A stretch of DNA of 64,000 nucleotides, from NCBI GenBank assembly GCA_002862705.1, contig PKDU01000031.1, positions 35,649-99,648 on the forward strand, in the 5' to 3' direction. The position numbers and the translations under genes are program-made. Shown here one piece after another: positions 42,457 through 50,852 of this stretch. The notes beneath the pieces were generated by a model, which had not been told where the DNA came from, made no database searches, and was given only the letters and a program-made list of their open reading frames with translations. This stretch comes from Flavobacteriaceae bacterium (GTDB lineage Bacteria > Bacteroidota > Bacteroidia > Flavobacteriales > Flavobacteriaceae). The stretch's first letter is position 1; each line of letters starts with the position of its first letter.

Positions 42457-43443
42457 TTAAAAAGATGTTGATTTTAAATGTAGTCCTGTTGTTTGTTCTA
42501 ATCCAAACATAAGGTTCATGTTTTCTATGGCCTGCCCCGATGCTCCTTTCAATAAGTTGTCAATGATGCTGGTTACCAGCAATTGCCCTTCGTGCAAATG
42601 CAGGTGTACCAAACACCTGTTTGTGTTGACCACTTGTTTGAGTGCCAGTGGCGCACGGCTAACAAACGTAAACGGGCAGTCTTTGTAGTAACCCTCAAAA
42701 ATGGCAAAGGCATCTTCCAGGCTTCCGTCAAATGAGGTATAGGCTGTAGCAAATATCCCTCGGGTGAAATTTCCTCGTATGGGTAAAAAATGCAGCTTGG
42801 CATTGCTGCCTTGTTCTTGTGCGATGGTTTCGCCTATTTCACCCAAGTGCTGATGCACAAATGGTTTGTAGTAAGACACATTGTTGTTTCGCCAGCTAAA
42901 ATGACTGGTCGCTGAGGGAACAGCACCTGCGCCCGTACTACCCGTAATTGCATTTATGTGCACGTCTTGGGTCAGCTTTTTAGTTCCCGCCAGTGGCAAC
43001 AACGCCAATTGAATGGCAGTAGCAAAGCAGCCTGGGTTGGCAATCGCTTGTGCTGATTTTATTTTTTCTTTGTTTACTTCAGTTAGCCCATACACATAAG
43101 AACGCCCCATAAAATCGTGGTCGTCTTTAAGCCTAAAATCGTTGCTTAAATCAATGATTTTGGTGTTGTCGTTTACCGCATTATCGTGTAAAAAAGCGGC
43201 TGAATTACCATGTCCAAGGCACAGAAACAACACATCTACTTCTTGATTTAGCGCTGCCGAAAAGGGCATGTCCAATACGCCCATTAAATCTGTATGAGTT
43301 TCGGAAACGGCTTTTCCTGCTCTGGTAGTGCTGTATATAAAGTCGATGTTTACATTGGGATGCAGCACCAACAAACGCAAGAGTTCACCTCCTGTATATC
43401 CTGCGCCGCCCACAACGCCTACGCTTATGTTATTTATTGACAT
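42457..43443 (-). CDS. argC: N-acetyl-gamma-glutamyl-phosphate reductase
   Basis: Third step of arginine synthesis. I choose the ATG at 43443, which starts MSINNISVGVVGGAGYTGGELL; a longer frame only reads through the end of argG. The 328-residue product has the dinucleotide loop GGAGYTGGEL (12-21), LGHGNSA, and the catalytic cysteine in NPGCFATAIQLAL (Cys139). It overlaps argG by 14 bases and ends two bases before proC. Confidence 0.96.
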   Translation of the reverse strand: MSINNISVGVVGGAGYTGGELLRLLVLHPNVNIDFIYSTTRAGKAVSETHTDLMGVLDMPFSAALNQEVDVLFLCLGHGNSAAFLHDNAVNDNTKIIDLSNDFRLKDDHDFMGRSYVYGLTEVNKEKIKSAQAIANPGCFATAIQLALLPLAGTKKLTQDVHINAITGSTGAGAVPSATSHFSWRNNNVSYYKPFVHQHLGEIGETIAQEQGSNAKLHFLPIRGNFTRGIFATAYTSFDGSLEDAFAIFEGYYKDCPFTFVSRAPLALKQVVNTNRCLVHLHLHEGQLLVTSIIDNLLKGASGQAIENMNLMFGLEQTTGLHLKSTSF

Positions 43444-44611
43444 GCTGATAAATTTTTCCGGCATTGGCCGATAGTTTGATAAATCCTTTTGCTTCGACTG
43501 CGCTCCAGGCTTCATTGGCTTCGCCATACGTCCCAAACGAATTGTCCATCAAATCAAATTTAGACTCGATTCCGTCAAGTGTGAATCGGTAGGGATGAAG
43601 CGTCACAAATACAGTTCCCGTAACGGTTCGCTGACTGCTTGTAAGCAAGGCTTCGAAATCACGCATCACGGGGTCTAGGTATTGTCCTTCGTGGAGCATC
43701 ATGCCGTAGTATGACCCGATATAATCTTTGTGGTGCAATTGCCATTTGCTTAGCGTATGCTTTTCCAGCAGCTGATGCGCCTTGATGCTCACCAAAGCTG
43801 CAGCGGCTTCAAAGCCCACACGTCCTTTAATGCCGATAATGGTATCGCCCACATGAATGTCTCTGCCAATGGCAAATGCACCCGCACGTGTTTGTAATTG
43901 CTGAATGGCTTCAACAGGGCTGTAGGGGGTATCGTTAATTCCGACCAATTCCCCTTTGTCAAAATGCAAGGAAATTTTTTCTGCTGCCGTTTTTGTGCAA
44001 TCGCTAGGGTATGCGCTATCGGGCAAGGGTTCACGAGATTTTAAGGTTTCGCTACCGCCAACAGATGTTCCCCACAAGCCTTTGTTGATGGAATATTGTG
44101 CTTTTTCCCAAGACCAATCCACGCCGTGTTCTTTTAGATAGGTGATTTCGTCTTCTCTTGAAAGTTTTTGGTCTCTGATGGGTGTGATGATTTCAATCTG
44201 CGGCGCCCGTGTTTGGAAGATCAAATCAAAGCGTACTTGATCGTTTCCAGCGCCCGTGCTTCCGTGCGCAATCGCTGTTGCGCCAATCTTTTTGGCGTGA
44301 TCAACGATGGCTACCGCTTGGGTTACACGTTCGGCACTTACCGAAAGGGGGTAGGTGTTGTTTTTGAGGACGTTTCCAAAAATGAGGTATTTGACGATGT
44401 CTTCATAGAACGTCTCTACGGCTTCGATGCTTGTGTATGATGTTGCACCCAAAGTCAAGGCTTTGGATTCTAAAGCTGAAACTTCTGCGGCATCAAAACC
44501 ACCCGTATTTACGCTTACGGCATGTACTTCATAGCCCGCTTCGCTCAGCGACTTGACGCAATAGGAAGTATCCAAACCTCCGCTGTATGCTAAAACTAAT
44601 TTTTTGTTCAT
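43430..44611 (-). CDS. argG: Argininosuccinate synthase
   Basis: Condenses citrulline and aspartate using ATP. The 393-residue product has the N-type ATP pyrophosphatase P-loop AYSGGLDTSY (8-17), AHGSTGAGNDQVRFDL near 115-130, and SVGGSETLKSREPLPDSAYP. Length fits, at the short end of the family. It follows the GNAT gene with a four-base overlap and precedes argC with a 14-base overlap. Confidence 0.97.
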   Translation of the reverse strand: MNKKLVLAYSGGLDTSYCVKSLSEAGYEVHAVSVNTGGFDAAEVSALESKALTLGATSYTSIEAVETFYEDIVKYLIFGNVLKNNTYPLSVSAERVTQAVAIVDHAKKIGATAIAHGSTGAGNDQVRFDLIFQTRAPQIEIITPIRDQKLSREDEITYLKEHGVDWSWEKAQYSINKGLWGTSVGGSETLKSREPLPDSAYPSDCTKTAAEKISLHFDKGELVGINDTPYSPVEAIQQLQTRAGAFAIGRDIHVGDTIIGIKGRVGFEAAAALVSIKAHQLLEKHTLSKWQLHHKDYIGSYYGMMLHEGQYLDPVMRDFEALLTSSQRTVTGTVFVTLHPYRFTLDGIESKFDLMDNSFGTYGEANEAWSAVEAKGFIKLSANAGKIYQHVNK

Positions 44612-45198
44612 TTTTTATCTCGTTTAAATGCTTTTTTAAATGACTGTAACCTTCCAACAAAACCGTTGCTGTTTTTTGAAGCAGGATCGTACAACATCCC
44701 GGTGCACAAACACATACTTTGCTTGGTGCGTGTAAGTACGTCATAATTTTTACAGGTTTGACATCCCTTCCAAAAGGCAGGGTCGTCTGTTAGTTCAGAA
44801 AAAGTAACAGGCTTGTAGCCCAAGTCATAATTGATTTTCATAACTGGAAGTCCTGTGGTGATTCCAAATATCTTGGCCCCTGGATACTTTTCTTTGGTGT
44901 AGTTGAAAATTTTCGTTTTGATTTTTTTCGCAAGACCAATACCTCTGTAATGCGGATCAACAATTAGTCCTGAATGGGCTACGTACTTTTCATGTCCCCA
45001 TGCTTCTATATAGCAGAAACCCGCAAAGGTATCTCCATCTAGCGCAATGATGGCATTACCAGATTCAATTTTTTGTTGAATATATTCGGGTGTTCGACGT
45101 GCAATTCCTGTCCCACGCACTTGTGCTGAACTGGATATGGTTTCCGAAATGATGGTGGCATACGTGACGTGTATGCGTTTAGCTACTTGAATTTCCAT
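44608..45198 (-). CDS. GNAT family N-acyltransferase heading the arginine operon
   Basis: Acyl-CoA-dependent transferase of 196 residues. The acyl-CoA loop is GLIVDPHYRGIGLAKKIKTKI (R-G-x-G-x-A form) near 77-97, and the C-terminal part has a cysteine cluster in KGCQTCKNY and MCLCTGM that could bind metal. No argA or argJ gene lies in the operon, and the first committed step needs an N-acylglutamate synthase, so this protein is the best local candidate for that activity. That is inference from position; a protein-acetylating role is the alternative. Directly preceded by a leader ORF ending one base before its ATG. Confidence 0.8.
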   Translation of the reverse strand: MEIQVAKRIHVTYATIISETISSSAQVRGTGIARRTPEYIQQKIESGNAIIALDGDTFAGFCYIEAWGHEKYVAHSGLIVDPHYRGIGLAKKIKTKIFNYTKEKYPGAKIFGITTGLPVMKINYDLGYKPVTFSELTDDPAFWKGCQTCKNYDVLTRTKQSMCLCTGMLYDPASKNSNGFVGRLQSFKKAFKRDKK

Positions 45199-45356
45199 GT
45201 TACTGGATTGAAAAGAAAAAAATTAGACTGAAAAAAAACGGAGAGGGAAACCGGACACACCTAAGTTTCATATATAGTGAATTACCCCAAGGGGCGACGA
45301 GCGCGCGGGGAGAAGGAGTTACGTGAAACGTTATTTACAATCACAATGCAAATATA
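45199..45356 (-). promoter_or_regulatory. Leader region of the arginine operon
   Basis: On the minus strand a -7 box TATATTTG (45349-45356) is followed by about 145 bases of leader. It contains a GC-rich block unlike its AT-rich surroundings (45290-45318, including CCCC-TT-GGGG). GTTTCA (45324-45329) can pair with TGAAAC (45265-45270), which overlaps the leader ORF start. A GTTTC (45247-45251) further on can pair with the same GAAAC, so two folds exclude each other. Function is inferred. Confidence 0.5.
45200..45271 (-). CDS. Putative 23-residue leader peptide of the arginine operon
   Basis: ATG at 45271 opens a 23-codon frame (beginning MKLRCVRFPSPFFF, ending FSIQ) with TAA at 45200-45202, one base before the GNAT start. 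It has two arginine codons, AGG and CGG, at positions 4 and 7, then a proline pair and a Phe-rich tail. Location immediately upstream of arginine genes and complementary leader segments suggest translational or transcriptional attenuation. No homologue could be searched; chance is possible for a frame this short. Confidence 0.45.
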   Translation of the reverse strand: MKLRCVRFPSPFFFSLIFFFSIQ

Positions 45357-45397
45357 TATTTTTTTTTAAAGCGATGATGCTATCGCCATTAATTAAG

Positions 45398-45405
45398 TAA
45401 TTTTG
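45398..45405 (+). promoter_or_regulatory. Putative -7 promoter box for the pabB-like gene
   Basis: TAATTTTG, an exact TAnnTTTG match, eight bases before the GTG start at 45414. The transcript would have almost no leader. Confidence 0.5.
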
Positions 45406-45413
45406 TTTCATAA

Positions 45414-46739
45414 GTGAAGCAAAAGTTGGTAACACGCTCAAAAACAGACTTTAACGTAAAAAACTATCCTAACATCAAGGCGCAGCTCTTGGACTGGGCT
45501 GGTGGTTTTTCGCCTGTTGCGTGGTATGACTCCAACGATTATCCCCATCAAAACAACGATTACGATGCCCTTCTTGCCCTTGAAACATTTGAAGAAAACC
45601 CATGGCATACGTCCGAAAAGGCGTTGCAAACCGCATTGGGTACCGACTGGCTCTTTGGTTTTTTTAGTTACGAATACAATGCAGCTTGGGAGCACGTAAC
45701 GCCCACCAACCCCTCTTTTTTGTCTGTGCCACAACTTCAATTCTTTAAACCCAAAAAAATATGGTTGCTCAAAGGCGATTTACTCACGGCACTTTATTTA
45801 GAATCGGATAATCCAGCCGTTGACTTTGCGTGCATCACAAACAGCACAACAAGAACGGAAGCCTCTTTGACAACCATTGATTTGTCGCCGCGCATCAGCA
45901 AGGATATCTATTTGCAGCATGCAAGTGCACTCAAGCAGCATATCATGCGTGGGGATATTTATGAAGTAAACTACTGTATGGAGTGGTATGCCGATGAGGT
46001 AGATGTTTCGCCCATGGCCTTGTTCAATGCATTAAATCGCATTGGCAAGACACCCTTTTCTGCCTTTCTTTCTTTTGACAATACCTATTTGATGTCTGCC
46101 TCGCCCGAACGGTTTTTACAACGCCGAGGCGATGCACTTATGTCCCAGCCCATTAAAGGAACTGCCGCAAGACATGAGGATGCCGTTATAGATAAATCGG
46201 TAGCCGAGGCGCTAAAGCTTGATGCTAAAGAACGCGCTGAAAACATCATGATAACAGACCTGGTTCGCAACGATCTTTCTAGGATTGCCCAAAAAGGCTC
46301 TGTTGCAGTTAGCGAGCAATGTGCGGTTTATCCATTTGCACAGGTGCATCAAATGATTTCAACCGTTAAGGCCCAGTGCGACTCCGCCTTTACTTCTTTA
46401 GACGTCATCAATGCCTGCTTTCCTATGGGCAGCATGACCGGCGCACCCAAGCAACGTGCCATGGAACTTATCAATCAATACGAACACGGACAACGTGGGC
46501 TGTATAGTGGGGCAGTGGGCTATTTTGCTCCCAATGGCGATTTTGATTTTAATGTGGTAATCCGCAGTTTGGTTTATGATGCGGCTTCAAAATACCTGTC
46601 CACGCATGTGGGGAGCGCACTCACCGCAGCTGCCGATCCATCAAAAGAATACGACGAATGCCAACTCAAAGTCAAAGCCATTAAGCGTGTTTTGGCAAAC
46701 AAAAAAACAATTCCCAATATCCATGGTACAAAGGTTTAG
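45414..46739 (+). CDS. pabB: Anthranilate synthase component I family protein (PabB-like)
   Basis: Chorismate-utilising enzyme, most likely aminodeoxychorismate synthase for folate. The 441-residue product starts at GTG 45414. Visible family blocks are QHIMRGDIYEVNYCMEWY, SASPERFL, SQPIKGTAARHEDA, EHAENIMITDLVRNDL-type ERAENIMITDLVRNDLSRIA, and GSMTGAPKQRAMELI. The PIKGT segment with lysine is typical of PabB rather than TrpE (PIAGT), which supports the folate role. Not within a trp operon. The end overlaps tilS by 17 bases. Confidence 0.9.
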   Translation: MKQKLVTRSKTDFNVKNYPNIKAQLLDWAGGFSPVAWYDSNDYPHQNNDYDALLALETFEENPWHTSEKALQTALGTDWLFGFFSYEYNAAWEHVTPTNPSFLSVPQLQFFKPKKIWLLKGDLLTALYLESDNPAVDFACITNSTTRTEASLTTIDLSPRISKDIYLQHASALKQHIMRGDIYEVNYCMEWYADEVDVSPMALFNALNRIGKTPFSAFLSFDNTYLMSASPERFLQRRGDALMSQPIKGTAARHEDAVIDKSVAEALKLDAKERAENIMITDLVRNDLSRIAQKGSVAVSEQCAVYPFAQVHQMISTVKAQCDSAFTSLDVINACFPMGSMTGAPKQRAMELINQYEHGQRGLYSGAVGYFAPNGDFDFNVVIRSLVYDAASKYLSTHVGSALTAAADPSKEYDECQLKVKAIKRVLANKKTIPNIHGTKV

Positions 46740-48009
46740 CGACCATATCGTTTCCCTTTTGGGCACACCAAATAAGCATCGCTTTTTGCTAGGAGTTAGC
46801 GGGGGTGTGGACAGTGTGGTGTTGGCACATTTGTTACACACACTACAAATTGATTTTGGCATTGCGCACGTGAATTATGCCTTACGTGGGGCGGATAGCG
46901 ATGCCGATGAGCAGTTGGTTCGTGACTTGGCAGCTTCTCTTGATGTAGCTTGTCATGTAACACAAGCACCCATAGCTCCCGCTGCATCGGGTATTCAAGA
47001 GAAAGCACGTGACTTACGCTATCAGTGGTTTGAGGAAGTGCTTGAAAGCAATGCCTACGATACGCTCTTGACAGCCCACCACGCAGACGATCAATTGGAA
47101 ACGTTATTTATGCGCCTAACCAGAGGAAGTGGTCTAGAAGGCTTGGGAGGAATACATGGAAAAAGGGGCACTTTGGTGCGTCCGCTTTTGCCCTTTCGAA
47201 AAGATGAAATTTTGGCTTATGCAAAAGCCCAAAAACTAAACTGGCGCGAGGATGTTTCCAACAGTTCTACCCAATATTTGCGCAACGCCATTCGGCATAA
47301 ATTACTACCGTCTTTTATGGAGTTGTCACCTGATGCAGCTACCAATACACTGACCAGTATGCAACATTTGCGGGATGCCTTTGAAGGCATACTGTCGCAA
47401 CTGCAACACATTAAAACGGATTGGAAGCAGCACGGAGAAGCCTTAAGAATCCCTTTTTCGTCTATTGACGGATTGCACCCAAAAAGCTTTTGGCTTCACC
47501 ATCTGTTTGCACCTTATGGCTTTGATGTCAAAGAAGTAGAAAAACTGCTGAATACCCATGCGGGAAAAAAATGCACTGGCGAAAAATATATGTTAACGCG
47601 CGAACGCAATCACCTGATTTTGATGCCCACAGCAGCAACTGCTGCAACTGAGCAAGACTATTTTTTGGTGCCGGAGGAGGGCATAGAAACCCCCATCAAA
47701 CTAAAGATTTCAGCGGATGTCATTGTATCCCAACCCACGGCTAAATGCGCTTTTTTGGACAAGGAAAAATTGGATTTCCCTTTGATATTGCGTCGTTGGA
47801 GAAGTGGCGATGTATTTTATCCATCGGGGATGACAGGTAAGAAAAAAGTGGCAAAGTTTTTCAAAGACGAAAAAATGTCTTCGCTAGACAAAAAACAACA
47901 ATGGCTGCTGTGTTCCGGAGACAATATTGTTTGGTTGGTTGGCAAACGAATAAATCGTAAATTTGAGGCCGTAGCCAATACAACTACGCTCCAAATTCAA
48001 CTTGTATGA
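46723..48009 (+). CDS. tilS: tRNA(Ile)-lysidine synthase
   Basis: Converts the wobble cytidine of the AUA-reading tRNA-Ile to lysidine. I choose ATG 46723 (MVQRFSDHIVSLLG), giving 428 residues; the longer open frame lies over pabB. The PP-loop SGGVDS is at 26-31, followed by HVNYALRGADSDADEQLV, AHHADDQLETLFMRLTRGSGLEGL, and a C-terminal TilS domain with RRWRSGDVFYPSGMTGKKKVAKFFKDEK. Essential gene in most bacteria. Four-base overlap with dsbD. Confidence 0.96.
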   Translation: MVQRFSDHIVSLLGTPNKHRFLLGVSGGVDSVVLAHLLHTLQIDFGIAHVNYALRGADSDADEQLVRDLAASLDVACHVTQAPIAPAASGIQEKARDLRYQWFEEVLESNAYDTLLTAHHADDQLETLFMRLTRGSGLEGLGGIHGKRGTLVRPLLPFRKDEILAYAKAQKLNWREDVSNSSTQYLRNAIRHKLLPSFMELSPDAATNTLTSMQHLRDAFEGILSQLQHIKTDWKQHGEALRIPFSSIDGLHPKSFWLHHLFAPYGFDVKEVEKLLNTHAGKKCTGEKYMLTRERNHLILMPTAATAATEQDYFLVPEEGIETPIKLKISADVIVSQPTAKCAFLDKEKLDFPLILRRWRSGDVFYPSGMTGKKKVAKFFKDEKMSSLDKKQQWLLCSGDNIVWLVGKRINRKFEAVANTTTLQIQLV

Positions 48010-49952
48010 GACATTTCCTTTTTCTTTTTTGTTGCCTAAGCTTCACGTGGGGGCAAGACCCCGTCAAATGGAGTGCGCAAGCACGACAAACCGACACCAA
48101 CACCTATGATGTAATCCTTAAAGCAAATATTCAGGACAACTGGAAGTTGTATGATGTAAGCCTTCCAGACGGAGGTCCTTTACCTACGGTGTTGCTCTGG
48201 AAAAACGCAACGGTCGTGGGTGCATTAGAAGGCAGTAAACCCAAAACGGGCTACGATGTTATTTTTGAAATGGATTTGGCCTATTACACCAAAGAGTTGA
48301 TGTGGGTACAGTCGGTATCTACCGAAGAGACTACCATCGAATTACGTATTGAGTATCAGGCCTGTGACGATGCGCTCTGCATCTTTAGAGAAGCGCCTTT
48401 GGCTATTCCCACCGATGGGTCTTTGGTCAATGCGGTTGAACGCGACCTGACGGATGTGCAGTTAGCCGACAACAATCTAAAATTAGACCTTAAAAACACC
48501 GAACTACTGGAAGCTTCTGGCCCCAATGTCAAGGCATCTTGGTGGCGTATTTTTGTCTTGGGTCTTTTGGGTGGGTTTCTAGCACTGCTAACCCCTTGTG
48601 TGTTTCCGCTCATTCCGCTAACGGTTTCCTATTTCTCCAAAAGCAGTGTGAGTCGTGCGGTGGGCATTAGGCGTTCGCTTTCGTATGCCTTTTCCATTGT
48701 TGGGATTTATGCGCTGTTGAGTTTGCCTTTTCACTTTTTAGACCAACTGCGACCAGAAGTGTTGAATGCCATTGCTACCAATGTGGTGCTCAATTTGATT
48801 TTCTTTGCGGTGTTTCTGCTGTTTGCGCTTTCCTTTTTTGGATTGTTTGACTTAACACTTCCCGCAAAATGGTCTGCAAAATCAGATGCCGCTGCCACAC
48901 GCTCGTCTTATTTAGGCATCTTTTTTATGGCACTGACGCTTGCCGTGGTTTCCTTTTCTTGTACGGGGCCTATTCTGGGTTCCTTGCTTGTAGGTTCGCT
49001 TACCGCTGATGGGGGTGCCATGCAGCTTACCGCTGGTATGGTAGGTTTTGGAACGGCCTTGGCGTTGCCTTTTGGGGTGTTGTCTTTCTTTCCGAATGTC
49101 CTGAGCAAACTGCCCAAATCGGGCGGGTGGTTGCAACATGTGAAGGTGTCGCTTGGTTTTGTCGAACTCGCCTTGGCCCTAAAGTTTTTATCCAATGCCG
49201 ATATGGTACAGGGTTGGGGCATACTTCCGAGAGAGTTATTTATCGGAATCTGGATGTTGATATTGCTATTGTGGGCTGTTTACCTGTTTGGTGGTTTTGG
49301 ATTTATGCATCCCAAGCCCAAAAAGAGCGGCGTTAAGCAAAAAGTTTTGGGGGTTTTGGTGGTCTTGTTTGTTGCGTATTTGGCGCAAGGATTGGTACCC
49401 AACCAACAGACGCCATTACGCGCCTTAAGTGGTTTTCCACCACCGGCATTTTATTCCGTTTACCCAACGGAATCTGACTGTCCCCTAAATTTGGATTGCT
49501 ATAAGGATTACGAAACGGGTAGGGCAGTTGCCATGGAGCAGCAAAAGCCCATATTACTGGATTTTACGGGTTGGGCCTGTGTGAACTGCCGAAAGGTGGA
49601 AGAAAACATTTGGACCCAGCCAGAGGTGTATACGTTGTTACGTGACGCGGTAGTGGTGATTTCCCTTTATGTGGATGATCGCAAACCGTTGCCCGAAGCC
49701 GAACAGCAAACAATTACTTATGCCGATGGCAGCAGCCGTGTGTTGGAAACGGTAGGGCAACAGTGGTCTGCCTTTCAGGCCATTAATTTTAAATCGGTTT
49801 CGCAGCCCTATTATGTGTTGCTACAACCCAATGGAACCATTTTAAACCCACCTATTCAGTACACCGACAAGGCCACTTATTTGGCTTGGCTTAAAGCGGG
49901 AATAGCTGCTGCGGATTCTGAAAAACTAGCACCTGCCTTTGGGTTTGAGTGA
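48006..49952 (+). CDS. dsbD: DsbD-type protein-disulfide reductase
   Basis: Carries reducing power across the inner membrane to periplasmic thiols. The 648-residue product has a signal peptide (about 1-16), an N-terminal periplasmic domain with the cysteine pair in YQACDDALC, a CcdA-like membrane core of eight helices (about 178-460) with the LLTPCVFPLIPLTVSYF and SFSCTGPILG cysteines, and a C-terminal thioredoxin domain with GWACVNCRKVE (near 524-527). All three redox centres are present. Overlaps tilS by four bases. Confidence 0.95.
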   Translation: MRHFLFLFCCLSFTWGQDPVKWSAQARQTDTNTYDVILKANIQDNWKLYDVSLPDGGPLPTVLLWKNATVVGALEGSKPKTGYDVIFEMDLAYYTKELMWVQSVSTEETTIELRIEYQACDDALCIFREAPLAIPTDGSLVNAVERDLTDVQLADNNLKLDLKNTELLEASGPNVKASWWRIFVLGLLGGFLALLTPCVFPLIPLTVSYFSKSSVSRAVGIRRSLSYAFSIVGIYALLSLPFHFLDQLRPEVLNAIATNVVLNLIFFAVFLLFALSFFGLFDLTLPAKWSAKSDAAATRSSYLGIFFMALTLAVVSFSCTGPILGSLLVGSLTADGGAMQLTAGMVGFGTALALPFGVLSFFPNVLSKLPKSGGWLQHVKVSLGFVELALALKFLSNADMVQGWGILPRELFIGIWMLILLLWAVYLFGGFGFMHPKPKKSGVKQKVLGVLVVLFVAYLAQGLVPNQQTPLRALSGFPPPAFYSVYPTESDCPLNLDCYKDYETGRAVAMEQQKPILLDFTGWACVNCRKVEENIWTQPEVYTLLRDAVVVISLYVDDRKPLPEAEQQTITYADGSSRVLETVGQQWSAFQAINFKSVSQPYYVLLQPNGTILNPPIQYTDKATYLAWLKAGIAAADSEKLAPAFGFE

Positions 49953-50033
49953 TTTACAATACGATAACTCCATTGCTTTTTGGTTTTATAAGCTTTATGA
50001 AGTTAGGTGATTTAAAAGCATAAAAGAGGTCCG

Positions 50034-50058
50034 CTGGCGCGCGTCTGTGACGCGTGAC
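50034..50058. repeat. REP-like GC-rich palindrome, single copy
   Basis: CGCGTC-TGT-GACGCG (50040-50054) forms a perfect 6-pair hairpin, flanked by CTGGCG on the left and TGACC on the right. The same palindrome recurs in each unit of the downstream array, twice with the loop reversed (ACA). Confidence 0.85.
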
Positions 50059-50112
50059 CGATCTTTGTGGCAATTTGAATCAAAAAACAATTCGTGTGGC
50101 GTGTCATAAGTA

Positions 50113-50310
50113 GGCTTTTAGAGGAATCTAAATAGATAACTTTTTAAACTAGGTACGCGTCACAGACGCGCGCCAGTGGGCTTTTAGAGGAATCTAAATA
50201 GATAACTTTTTAAACTAGGTACGCGTCACAGACACGCGCCAGTGGGCTTTTAGGGGTATCCAAATAGATAACTTTTTAAAATAGTCACGCGTCTGTGACG
50301 CGTGCCAGTG
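50113..50310. repeat. Tandem array of three 66-bp units with REP-like hairpins
   Basis: Units begin at 50113, 50179 and 50245 (period 66). Each has an AT-rich half (GGCTTTTAGAGGAATCTAAA..., with AGATAACTTTTTAAA) and a GC-rich hairpin at 50156-50170, 50222-50236 and 50288-50302. Units 1 and 2 differ at only one position in the hairpin. Unit 3 is more diverged and carries the hairpin with the opposite loop (TGT instead of ACA). Confidence 0.92.
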
Positions 50311-50332
50311 TTAAATTTTAAAGAAGAACCAA

Positions 50333-50800
50333 TCACCCCAACCGTTGGTACCCGCCTTTGGCATAGAGTAGGGGGTTGCCTTCAAATCGTTTTCCATCCA
50401 CAACCTGTCCGTAATAGACAATATGGTCGCCGACCTCCTCATGGTTGATAATATCACCTACCAAATAACCAAGCCCTCCTTTAATTACGGGAGCGGAATT
50501 GGGCAGCAGTTCGACCTGATCAAAGCGTGCTTCCTGACTGTTTTTGGAAGACGCAAAAGCATTGGAAACGGCCTCTTGTTTTTCTGATAAGATATTGATA
50601 GCAAAGGTCTTGCTGGCTTGAAAAGCAGCATTGGTTTCCGATGCGGTTTTTAAGCAAAACAACACAATCGCTGGCTCCAGTGAAACAGATGTAAAGGAAT
50701 TTGCTGTGAAGCCATAGGGTTTGCCGTTGTGTGTGGTGGTGATTACCGTAATACCCGTGGCAAACTGTCCGCAAATTGCCCTAAAATCGTGTTGTTCCAT
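50333..50800 (-). CDS. Flavin reductase family protein
   Basis: FMN-binding split-barrel protein of 155 residues, probably an NAD(P)H:flavin oxidoreductase serving a two-component monooxygenase. Family blocks: FRAICGQFATGITVITT at the start, GFTANSFTSVSLEPAIVLFCL (flavin-binding), FAINILSEKQ, and a closing HIVYYGQVVDGKRF. No partner oxygenase is nearby. Confidence 0.92.
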   Translation of the reverse strand: MEQHDFRAICGQFATGITVITTTHNGKPYGFTANSFTSVSLEPAIVLFCLKTASETNAAFQASKTFAINILSEKQEAVSNAFASSKNSQEARFDQVELLPNSAPVIKGGLGYLVGDIINHEEVGDHIVYYGQVVDGKRFEGNPLLYAKGGYQRLG

Positions 50801-50852
50801 GATTGCAAAGAACGCAAATATTTTTTTGTAATTTTATAAAAAACCTACTTGT

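Larger units (their letters stand above)
49953..50332. other. Gene-free stretch with GC-rich palindromic repeats
   Basis: 380 bases between dsbD and the flavin reductase gene with no credible ORF. It holds one isolated palindrome (50034-50058) and a three-unit tandem array (50113-50310), each unit with the same GC-rich hairpin in otherwise AT-rich DNA. Confidence 0.85.

Noticed and set aside
45314..45330. GTTACGTGAAAC resembling a parS site (TGTTTCACGTGAAACA).
   Set aside because: Only about 11 of 16 positions match, the left half is poor, and it lies within the arginine leader far from parAB. The TGAAAC is better explained by leader pairing.
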